Below, in pieces: positions 21,001 to 29,113 of a stretch of DNA of 42,443 bases. Position 1 is the first letter of the stretch, and the number at the start of each line of letters is the position of its first letter. Under the pieces are notes generated by a model that did no database searches, had not been told where the DNA came from, and saw nothing but the letters and a program-made list of their open reading frames with translations. The position numbers and the translations under genes are program-made. Origin of the DNA: Ectocarpus siliculosus (Eukaryota; Sar; Phaeophyceae; Ectocarpales; Ectocarpaceae); contig FN649734.1 in NCBI GenBank assembly GCA_000310025.1, positions 1,398,040-1,440,482 on the forward strand. Reading direction: 5' to 3'.

Positions 21001-24000
21001 GCCGCTGCTGCTGCTGCTGCCTCTGCTGCATCTGCATCTGCATCTGCATCTGCATCTGTTGTTGCTGGTGCTGGTTCTGCTGAGCTGTAGCGCCAACAAT
21101 GGTCATGCTTGGCATCGGAAAAGAGGCCGAACCGCCGGCAGCACCGCCCGAACCTGACTGCCGCCGAGTGACGCCCACGATGGACGGCGATGGTGGCGCC
21201 ATCGTCGTCGGCGGCGTCGCCGCTGCCGTCCTCGCCACCACCTTCACCGCCGCCGCCGCCGCCTCCGTCACCGTCGTCGCCGTGGCCACTGTCTTTCCTC
21301 CTCCATCGTTCCCGCCCCGCCCACGCCCGCCGTCCCAGCTAGGAGACGCCTTCCGCTTCGTTGAACCCCCTCCTTCGGTCGTGGAAACCCCTCCCTCTCC
21401 GTCTCCCCCGCCTCCCGCCGCCATTGCCGCCGCCGCCGCCGTTGCTCCTGCGCCAACCCTACCGCCACCACCAACGCCGCCGCCACCCACGGGCACCTTC
21501 GACGTGGACGTTGTCGCGCCCGGGTTTGCCGGGGCTGCCTGCGGGCGGGATACCAGGCCGGCGGCAGATGTTGCCCTCCCCTGTCGTTGGTGGTGCTGTT
21601 GCGACTGCTGTAAACCGGGCCCGTGTACGCCAGCCGGTGTTGGTGGTGCGGCGGGGTAACGCTGCGGTCCTCCTGGGCGTAGCGATGCCGAAAAGCGAAC
21701 TAGCAATTGTTAGTGTCGATATTTTGTTATGTATTGGTGAAATTGTCGGCAGAATTTGTCCATGAAGGTTGCCCGGAGCACCTCCGAATTTTTCTCGACC
21801 TCAGCGTGGTTTGGACAACCAAAACTACGGGCGGGGGAGGGGGATTCGAGACCTATATATACGCGGGAAAAAGCTCAGACCAATCCCCATATTGCAGGTC
21901 AGTTACACGGGGATGTTAAACTCGCCGCCCCCCTTTTCCCCAGACAGCTTTCTACTCTTTCGAAAAACTCAGGCCTACCTTGGCTGCTGCCGTTCGACGA
22001 GCTCATGACAAAAGTGCCACCTCTTCGGCCTTCCGCCGCCCCGTTCGGGGCGTTGCCGAGATTTTTGCCACTGTACTTGTTGCTGCTGCTAATACTGCTG
22101 TTGTTGCGGCTGCTGCCGTTGTTGTTGTTGTTGTCGTTGCCGTTGTTGTGGCTCTTGTGTTGTTTGTGGGTGCTGCCTGCGCTTCTGCTGCAGTGGTTGG
22201 TGTCGCCGTGAGCGACTGGCGCCGTCCCTCCCGCCGTCCCGCCACGCCTAGGATAGGCGGGTCTTGTGATCGCCTCCCCCATCGCATCCTGTTCCTGCTC
22301 GCGCGCGCCGCGTGAGTATGAAAAGAAAAACATGGACATAGAATACCACAATACACAACGAAATGGAAGCGGTACATAAAGTTTGTGTTCTAAAGGCGGC
22401 ACGTGATCAAGAAAGGGGGTCAGCACCACTCTGTCATGCACTAGTGGTGCCAATAGCTCGCCTACCTGCGTGGTGAACTCCCGGCAGAGGCGGTGGTTGC
22501 GGATGGACTCGCGGGCTCGAAGGTCGTTCGCCTGTCGCATCCACTGGTGACTCGGGCCCAGCTGTTACACGAAGATATCGCGGGGGGGGTGCAAACACAC
22601 GAAGAGGAGATCCGAAACAAGCAAGTACGGGGAGCACCCACGCAGTCGAGTGAGTGAATCGCCGGTCGGGGTGGGTGGGCATGCCGGGACTGGTCAAAGA
22701 TATAGTCTAGTGCTGAAGGGACCGTGCTTCGTCTTGAGATCGATTGACGCCCCGAGGCAGAAGGTAACATGCGGGAGACCCAATCATACTCTAAGGTGCG
22801 GCCGTTCGCAGCCCAATGCCTGGTTGCAGATTTGCTGGAGTGTTAATTGTTGCTGCTGTTGTTGGGATCGATATTGAGTGTTCGACGTGGACCGATGTGA
22901 TCGTATCAAGGAGACACTCTCAGGATTTTCACCAGCCGCGCCCTGCAGGAGCATTTGTACAGCGCGGATATCCTGCCTCGGTGTGTCCCTCTCTCACTGC
23001 AGACCGATGCTCGGCGTCTAACTTTCTCTCGAAAACAAATGTATATGTGCCAGGAGTGGTGACTCTGTTCTGCTTATTAACCACCAACCTCGCCATTGTC
23101 GAGGATGTGACGCCTGACCCCGCTCTTCCAAAAGGCAAGGGCCTCGTGCCATGGGTAACCCTCCGCGCTGCTCTCTCCAGTGGCTCGCAAGAAGGCCAGG
23201 TCCAGCAGCTGCACCCCCTTAATGGGCTGCAGGCGAGCGCAATTGAGCACGCAAGCGGGTTTGGCCCCGTGCGGTAGTTGGTAAAACAGCAGCAACGGAC
23301 AGAATAGCTTGGATTGGGTTCGGAAGAAGTGTCGTTCTATCATACTCGCTCCTATTTCCCGATCGTACGCCATGTAGAAGTACCTGCCCTCCCTAAATAT
23401 ATATTTCGTTGTCCAAGGATCGGGCTGAGATCATGACAACACCGGTCACGTATCTGCATAGTAGGGGCACAAGGGACAACAGAGAATCCCGCCAGGCTAT
23501 CCTGGAGCCGTGAAGCAACGCTCCACCCCCCGAGAACCGCGCTGCGCGAAAGCTCTTGGCTCCTTGTGGAGAACCTGATGAACCATGTCCTCGCTTGTGC
23601 CGGTGATTGGTTGGGCGAGAATGTGGTTGCATCCTCGGACAAACATAGTGTTTCTCCAACGCCATGTCCCTCTCCCAACATTGTAGTCACCCCCCTGCAC
23701 ACCTTAAGGCTCCAGAAGAGGTCTTCAGGCCTGTCTACGGAGACCCTCTGCCCGTTGATGTGTGTGATGAGGTCGCCGTCGAGGATTCCCGCCTCCTGCA
23801 ACGCAGATCTCGGCTTGACAAACTGAGGAAGGGGGGAACAGTCCACGATGACGGAGTGGGGAATCTTATACGATTACGGTACTGTTCGCTTCGCAGAACG
23901 AGCTAGAATCTCGGCATTCTTGTCGCGTTGCTGCTGCTGCTGCCGCTGCTGCTGTTGTGAAAATATGCGGATGAGATGGATGGTAGTTGTCTGCAACAGA

Positions 24001-26620
24001 GCTTATGCGGCAGCCGAGTGTGCGTGCCGACGGACTGCTCCATGACGTGCCAACGGGTTCACACGGCGCCCTCGAGTCAGCGGCACAATCATGAAATGAA
24101 TCCCCTCACTTCTTCGTGGAGTTCATGTGACCGGGGGACGAAAAACGACAACTTCCTGCAAGCAGTGGCCTCCCCGAACAAACGCTTTCGGACTAACGGA
24201 CCGTTCAGTTTTTCTTACCGCGGGTCGTTCGATAAACCGACGACCATTTATTGTAATATTGACGACGACGACGACGGGGGGGGTTGTCCCGTAAAAGAAC
24301 ACCCTGGCATGTCGTCCCCGAAAATACCAGAAACGGCTTGTCCAGAGGGATTTTTCTCACCTGCGGGACGCAGACAACCACCTCCCCAGGGTCTCCAGAG
24401 ACGACGGCCTCCTCGAAGGTCTCCGCCTTGAGGCACACCTCACCCACGATCGGCCCCGCCGTCGCCGTCCGCAGGAGGAGCGTGGCCCGCATGTCGACGA
24501 AAAAGAGGGAGAGGTCATCCTGCGGGTCCCAGGCCCGCGGGTGATGGGGCGGCACACATCGAAGCGGTGCGAAAGGTGAAATCCGGGAACGCTGTACGGG
24601 ATATGTAGGTGTGCGGTGGTTACCTCGGAGGAAATAATGCAACGACATCCACGAGAGAGCGGGTGGTGAATATGTAAGGCGACAGAGAACGGGGGCGAAT
24701 CTTATTGTCAGCGACGAAAGAGCGCCAATGCCGTAGTCATCAGAACGTGAGACAACACCGACAACCCCAGCCATACCGACATCAACGACACCAACAAACA
24801 TCAACGCCATCAATGACAACACAACAACGACGACGACGACGATGACGATGACGACGACGGCGATGCGGTTGACAGCAACTTCGACACCCTCTCACCAGAA
24901 TCTGCAGCGAAATCTTCCTCGTACCCAGCGGGACGGCCGTCTGTACGATCCGGTGGGACCCCATCGCCCCTTCCCCGAGCATTTCAAGAGGCGACGCCGA
25001 TTCTCCGGGGGGGCGGAACGCCTCCGCCTCCATCCGCGTCACCCCCCTCCCGACGAATCGACCCCTTTCGGCTCCCTCCGCCGCACCCCCCCTTCCTCCA
25101 ACGTCCCCTGGTTTCCGTAGGGCGGCCGCAACAGGCCTAAGACTCCCAAGAGACCCAGAAACACCCCCGCCTTCCGCTGGGGGCCGCCCTGTTCCCTTCC
25201 TGCCTCTTTTGTCCGTCGAGGGCGGGGGACACGTCTCCGAGGGACGAGCCGCTGCTGCTGGGGCCGCCGCAACCGCCGTCGAAGTTGAGGGTCTTTTGAA
25301 GTGGGGGTACCCGACAGTGTCGCGGTTGTAGGCGGACGTTGCTCCTCCTCTGCGTACTGCCGCCGGGTTCGCGCCGACGGTACCTGATGAAGGGGGGGCA
25401 GCATCACTGTTGGCGTTCTTTGCGTGGATTGGGTAAGCGGGTGGACCTCCAACAGCACCAGAAGTGTAGACACAAGCCGCAGATGGGCCCTTGTTGTAGG
25501 CGACGCCACCGCTGTGTCTGTTGCTACCACTGATGTCCTGGTAACTGTTGTTGCTGCTGATGGTTTCGACGCCGGTGTGTTCTCCGTCTCTCTTGTACGT
25601 TGCGTATGCTTTCGCACCAGTAGCGTCACCAGACGCGGTCCTGTCGCAGCCCTCTCTCCGGTGCACGGGATACGACGCCACAGCAGAGCCGTCTCGTACC
25701 GCCTCCCCTGCCCCCCGCCCAGAGAGCACCCCTACCACCCTCCCACCACCACCATCGGCGTCACTCTCGTCTGCCCTACTGCTCCCGCCAGCGCCATGAG
25801 ATCCGGTGTGGTACGCAGCCGGCCGCCCGTCTTGCGGAGGGGACTGCTGCTGCCCAGCCGCACTTACGACCGACACAACGGAGGTCGCAGCGGCCGCCGC
25901 CGCCGGAGAAAAAGAAGAAGGATTCCGCACGCCTCTTCTATGTCCACTGTCACCACCATCACCGGTACCCTTCTCGCTTCGGCGAGCGGAGGTCCCGCGG
26001 CTCGTGCTCTCGGCCCTCAGCTCTCTCTCCATCTCATTCGCGATCTCCGTCTCCTTGTCGTGGGTACGCCTGCCTTCTATAGGTAGGCTGCCCCGCCCAC
26101 CCCCAGAACTGCCCGACCCCTTTTCCAGGGCCGTCGACTTCCGGGAAGGGGCGTCCTTACTTGAAACGCCACCGCCACCTCCGACCTTGGCGCTCCCCCC
26201 GCTGTTGAACCGCCGTTTATTGCGTTGACGGTCATCGACGGCGACGGGAAGATCACCTCGCCCATCTGCCCTTCGCGCTACGAGCGTTGCGGGCCCGTCG
26301 CTACTAGTATCACCCCGACTATGCTTGCGGTACAACTCAGGAAGTGGGCTTGGCGGGACGCGGCCACCATCTCCAACCCCGGGGCGGCGGCGTCCGGGGT
26401 CTGCAGAGGGCGAGGGGGACTGTTGTCCGCTGCACTCCGCTCCGCCAACGCCGCTCCAGCTTCCGCCTGCCCGGCCCGCGTATGCATGGTCTCGAGTGTT
26501 CTTCTGGTGCTGTTGCTGATGGTGATGTCGTCGCATCGGGCCACAGTGACACAAAGCAGGGGGGGTCGGGTGGCGAATCAGTGATGCCTCATCGCAGGAA
26601 AGTACACCCGGCGGATGCAT
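16756..26620 (-). CDS. Locus C: predicted PDZ / Zn(II)2Cys6 giant protein (multi-exon span)
   Basis: Eleven to twelve minus-strand exons join with compatible phases into about 2,200 codons, from ATG at 26620 to TGA at 16756; each exon is listed separately. Order: disordered region (1-575), ordered segment (576-628), PDZ-like half domain (about 650-690), unrecognised folded segment (about 692-830), Gln/Asn-rich and low-complexity linkers (to about 1560), Zn2Cys6 cluster (Cys about 1564-1591) with basic linker, and a Ser/Gly-rich C-terminus. The cluster implies sequence-specific DNA binding in the nucleus, and the Gln-rich parts could act in transactivation; both are inferences from family knowledge. 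The main doubt is whether a gene boundary lies at 21.7-21.9 kb. The C-terminus is also uncertain. Confidence 0.45.
18152..18720 (-). CDS. Locus C exon with second half of the Zn(II)2Cys6 cluster
   Basis: The acceptor ATGCCTTCCAG|G supplies the base completing the split Arg codon, then CRRDDQECVYSPKKRTGPPK RR. That adds C-x6-C, so the full motif is C-x2-C-x6-C-x6-C-x2-C-x6-C, the canonical spacing, followed by a basic linker. Poly-Asn and Gly-rich disordered sequence with a short hydrophobic patch follow. The donor at AGTG|GTAGAT is phase 1; the frame otherwise meets a stop at 18144. Confidence 0.7.
19351..20167 (-). CDS. Locus C exon with first half of the Zn(II)2Cys6 cluster
   Basis: This 272-codon open region ends RRLSCDYCAKKKTKCSGGVG RCL and the donor CAG|GTGAGA in phase 2. 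The first four cluster cysteines are here (C-x2-C-x6-C-x6-C), with the Lys-rich loop that contacts DNA in Gal4-type proteins. The proposed acceptor GCAG at 20168 is phase 1 and fits the previous donor. Alternatively an ATG at 20189 (MATPPKAGGG) starts a separate gene, with an in-frame TGA about 80 bases upstream. The middle part is Gln/Pro/Gly-rich. Confidence 0.7.
20746..21672 (-). CDS. Locus C exon: Gln/Met- and Gly-rich region
   Basis: The acceptor CGCCCAG|GA, with a CTAAC branch-like site about 45 bases before it, is phase 1 and matches the previous donor. The donor CCTG|GTGAGA is phase 1. The 309 codons are Ala/Gly/Pro-rich with a basic patch (STKRKASPSWDGGRG) and a long Gln tract containing alternating Met-Gln from a CAGATG hexamer repeat. 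There is no ATG near the exon's 5' end, which argues that this is an internal exon. It resembles the activation-type regions of transcription factors. Confidence 0.5.
21025..21060 (-). repeat. CAGATG hexamer array (coding Gln-Met)
   Basis: Five to six hexamer units lie within the Gln-rich exon of locus C, flanked by CAG runs. They translate as alternating Gln and Met in the gene's frame. Confidence 0.85.
21850..21866 (-). promoter_or_regulatory. TATA-like element in the 21.98-21.67 kb interval
   Basis: On the minus strand GCGTATATATAGG lies about 185 bases before the exon starting at 21672. If the Zn2Cys6 part is its own gene, this could be its core promoter; in the fused model it is merely intronic. 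Confidence 0.25.
21979..22294 (-). CDS. Locus C exon: Asn/Ser-rich linker
   Basis: The phase-0 acceptor GAGCAG|GAA leads to a strong donor CAAG|GTAGGC in phase 1. The 105 codons begin EQDAMGEAITRPAYP, pass through an Asn-rich tract (about N5-6 with Ser) and end GGTFVMSSSNGSSQ. If the donor is not used, translation ends at TGA 21899, and this would be the last exon of a separate PDZ gene. Confidence 0.5.
22466..22561 (-). CDS. Locus C exon: Arg-rich helical segment
   Basis: Acceptor GTGTAACAG|CTG, with a pyrimidine-rich run upstream, and donor CAG|GTAGGC are both phase 0. The 32 codons encode LGPSHQWMRQANDLRARESI and continue to CREFTTQ. The segment is strongly helical and basic, and codon use matches its neighbours. 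Confidence 0.55.
22790..22972 (-). CDS. Locus C exon: end of folded domain plus Gln run
   Basis: Acceptor GAGGCAG|GAT (weak tract) and donor AGA|GTATGA, both phase 0, give 61 codons. The join reads HILDNGE-DIRAVQMLLQGAAG, a plausible helix. Six Gln follow near the middle, then a segment with two Cys. The first half probably completes the fold begun in the preceding exon. Confidence 0.5.
23089..23424 (-). CDS. Locus C exon: unrecognised folded domain
   Basis: The phase-0 acceptor TCTCAG|CCC and phase-0 donor GAG|GTTGGT bracket 112 codons. They begin PDPWTTKYIFREGRYFYMAY and go on as a balanced, aromatic-rich sequence with two Cys (CVLNC) and a central hydrophobic run (FCPLLLFYQL), ending VRRHILDNGE. 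Low-complexity content is absent, so this is a folded region with no family I know. It directly follows the PDZ-like exon. Confidence 0.6.
23703..23822 (-). CDS. Locus C exon: PDZ-type half domain
   Basis: Forty codons up to the donor AAG|GTGTGC contain SALQEAGILDGDLITHINGQ RV, then SVDRPEDLFWSLK. The pattern (small-A-x-x-AG-x-x-x-GD-x-I-x-x-x-NG-x-x-V followed by an alpha-B-like helix) is the hallmark of the second half of a PDZ domain, and DLITHING is typical of MAST-kinase-like PDZ domains. The carboxylate-binding GLGF loop of the first half is not seen. An in-frame extension to 23864 would add the segment IPHSVIVDCSPLPQ. PDZ domains bind C-terminal peptides or internal loops of partners. 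Confidence 0.6.
23883..23951 (-). CDS. Locus C optional poly-Gln micro-exon
   Basis: TTTTCACAACAG|CAG gives a good phase-0 acceptor. The 23 codons read QQRQQQQQRDKNAEILARSA then KRT, up to ACA|GTACCG. The same frame then meets a TAA. Either a 60-base intron (23882-23823, ending CCCCTTCCTCAG) removes that stop, or this stretch is intronic and the next exon begins at AAG|ATT (23864). All options stay in phase 0. Confidence 0.3.
24361..24519 (-). CDS. Locus C exon 2: ordered segment before the PDZ-like domain
   Basis: The acceptor CCCGCAG|GAT and donor CCGCAG|GTGAGA are both phase 0. The 53 codons begin DDLSLFFVDMRATLLLRTAT and end EVVVCVPQ, with alternating hydrophobic residues typical of beta strands. 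Joined to exon 1 it reads ISLQIL-DDLSLFFVDM. The fold is not recognised. Confidence 0.6.
24896..26620 (-). CDS. Locus C exon 1: long disordered N-terminal region
   Basis: An open frame of 575 codons runs from ATG (MHPPGVLSCDEASL; a later in-frame Met about 29 residues on is an alternative start) to the donor CTG|GTGAGA. It is Gly/Ser/Arg-rich with a His/Gln patch near residue 32 and charged blocks. Between about 315 and 460, Tyr-centred motifs recur (YPVHRR, AYATYKR, AYNK, YPIHAK, AYNR, YPHFKR). The last 25 residues (HRIVQTAVPLGTRKISLQIL) turn ordered and beta-like and continue into the next exon. Confidence 0.6.
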
Positions 26621-28709
26621 CGCGTTGCGGGGTTCGCTGCATCAACAAACATACGTACAGCGTACATGTGCCCAAGAAAGAGCAGGGCGCAAACCGGAGA
26701 AATCAGCGTCACCCTGGGCTCCCTAAAGCCGTGCAGCCAAAATACACACTCGGAAATTCTCAAGTCTTCGAGCGACTCGGAAGAAGCTCGCCATCTGCTG
26801 TTGTAGGCCTACAGCTGTACCGTAGGTTGCATAAGATACCGCACCCCCTGGATCAAGTTGTTACGCCCAATTTCTCCACAACGATCAAAATGCCAAACCC
26901 AAATGATACGTGTTCGGAAAGTTCTCGACGAGACGCACATTTTGCGGCATCGTCACTCCTTTTTTGAAGAGCAACTTTTTTGAAGCAATCGAGCTTTACA
27001 AATCGGTCCAGGGGGTTTGGTATCTTTGCAACCTACTGTAGACTACTGGTGCGGTGAGATGCCCGATCTGCCAACCCAAGCACCAAGCCGCTGATGGAAC
27101 CATGACATGGAGGTACGTAGTATCTCCGGTAGGGTGCAATGTTTACACCATTAGTCATGGTGTCAGGATGTCAGGATCGTGAGAGATGGCCAGGAAAACA
27201 CATGCGGGGGTTCTACATATTCATGCCTATGCATGCACCTATTGTACGAACTTGTGTATCATTTCCGGACGTTGTCAACAAACCTTCACTGCTGCAAGGA
27301 CTACAACATATCCCCTTTTGAGTCCCGACTCGAGAGTGGGGTGCCGCCGTAGCCCTTGCCCGTGTGTGAATCTTTTGCCCTACAGTGAGTAAGTAGCCTA
27401 CACTAAAAAACCCGGAACAAAAATCTAGGTGTTCTTCGAACCTTCTTCGTCGGCATATGCTCTGTCGCAGCGTGTCTCCCTTCTTCTTCGCGCGGTCTTC
27501 CTCCGCGAGTCTGCTAACGCCGAACAGAGAAGCACGAAAGGAGAAAGCTACGTTTGTCAGAAGAGCGAACAAGCTACTTGGTTGTCTTGGATGCGAACGG
27601 CGAACGGTAGACGGAGTCCTGGGCAGCAGGCATCAGCAGAGAGGATCCGAGATCTTCGAAAAATATTGCCGTCGTAGATCGTAGAGGAGGTGTTGCACGG
27701 AGGCGTGTAGGTTCCTGGCTTGGTTCTGAACCAAGGCCAGCTGGCTCCTGCTCTCCTGCTCCTGGGTCCTGCTGCTCTGTGCTCTGTGGCCATGTGGCTT
27801 ACACTTAACTGACTCTTGTGCATGTGTCGTTCCCCCTTTGTGGCCAGCTCTTTGTGTTCTCCACGCACGCGGAAAAATAGAAACCGATCCTTTCTATGTA
27901 CCAGATCCACTACCATGGGCTTGCGCACCACTGCTGGCTGCGTTTGTTCCGCCGGAGCCAGGCCCCTGGGCGATCATCAACGCTACAGTAGGTATTGGGC
28001 TACGCGCGTAGTGCTCAACACGGACGGCGGTATTTGCCGCCGCCTTCACGTGTGGTACAGAGAAGCGTGTATTGTAGGCCCGGAGAGCGATGCGGAGCTG
28101 GGCGGGGCCTCTTGGCTTTTTCGGAAGTCACCGGACCTTCACCGATGAGATTGTAATCGGGACATCTGTAGACTACGGACCATCGGTGGAGTGCGGTTTG
28201 ACTGGCTGATGGTGCTGGTGCTGGTGCTGGTGCTGGTGCTGCTCTACAGGTAGGTTTATATCCGGCTACAGATGAGCACAAAGCAAGTCTACAGCAGTCA
28301 GTAGTAGTGTGGTGGTTCGATGCCAATGGCTTGGGTACATAGACTACAGTCTATGTAGGGCTTGGGTACATACATGGTCTTTGTATACTGCCGTACAGTC
28401 GTCTGTACCCAGGAGTTCTACTGTAGCACGCCGGCACAGCAGGAAATGCTTGATGCCAGGGGAGGGAAAACTAGATCCACCCTCACGATTTGCCCTGATT
28501 GCCCGAATCCCAACCAATCGACACGTGCGTAGGAATACCTGACAAGGCCCTCCCGTGGAGGGAGTGGGTTCCACACGTTCCAACCCACTCAAAGAGACCA
28601 AACCCATGCATGTATGCATAGTCTACATGTGCGTGCACATTGTAGTAGCTTAGACTATATACTTGTGTTTTTCGTACGTTGTGATATCAACAATTACTCT
28701 AACATCCCC

Positions 28710-28710
<1 letters not shown>

Positions 28711-28740
<30 letters not shown>
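28711..28740 (+). repeat. CTG microsatellite
   Basis: Ten near-perfect CTG units with one TTG interruption are followed by a T run. Confidence 0.85.
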
Positions 28741-28741
<1 letters not shown>

Positions 28742-28882
28742 TTTTTTATTCCCGTGGTGATGGATGAGGGGAAGGCAGAAAGGCAGACAGAAAAGCCCGC
28801 GTCATGGCGTACTGCTGTCATGCTTTCCCTCTACAACGGACTTGGGCATAATGCGGTAACATATCCAACCTGCAATTCAAAA

Positions 28883-28908
28883 GCAGCAGCAGCAGCAGCA
28901 GCAGCAGC
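28883..28908 (+). repeat. CAG microsatellite
   Basis: Eight AGC units in non-coding DNA. It lies about 150 bases after the CTG array, so the two are inverted relative to one another and could pair. Confidence 0.85.
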
Positions 28909-29046
28909 CGACATACACCGGAGAACGTATTAGAATCCACAGAAGCGGCGAAAGGCCCGCCCAAGGATGACCTGCTGAAGAACATATAACACGACCAGGT
29001 CTGTGCGTTCAACTTTCAAGGATTACGCGTGTCTCCCTCTCCCTCC

Positions 29047-29050
<4 letters not shown>

Positions 29051-29112
<62 letters not shown>
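29051..29112 (+). repeat. Compound (CT)n(CA)n microsatellite
   Basis: About 16 CT units pass directly into about 15 CA units without interruption. Confidence 0.95.

Positions 29113-29113
<1 letters not shown>

Noticed and set aside
24205-24360. Extension of locus C exon 2 to its frame's end
   Set aside because: A strong donor (CAG|GTGAGA) ends the exon at 24361, and downstream residues lose protein-like character.
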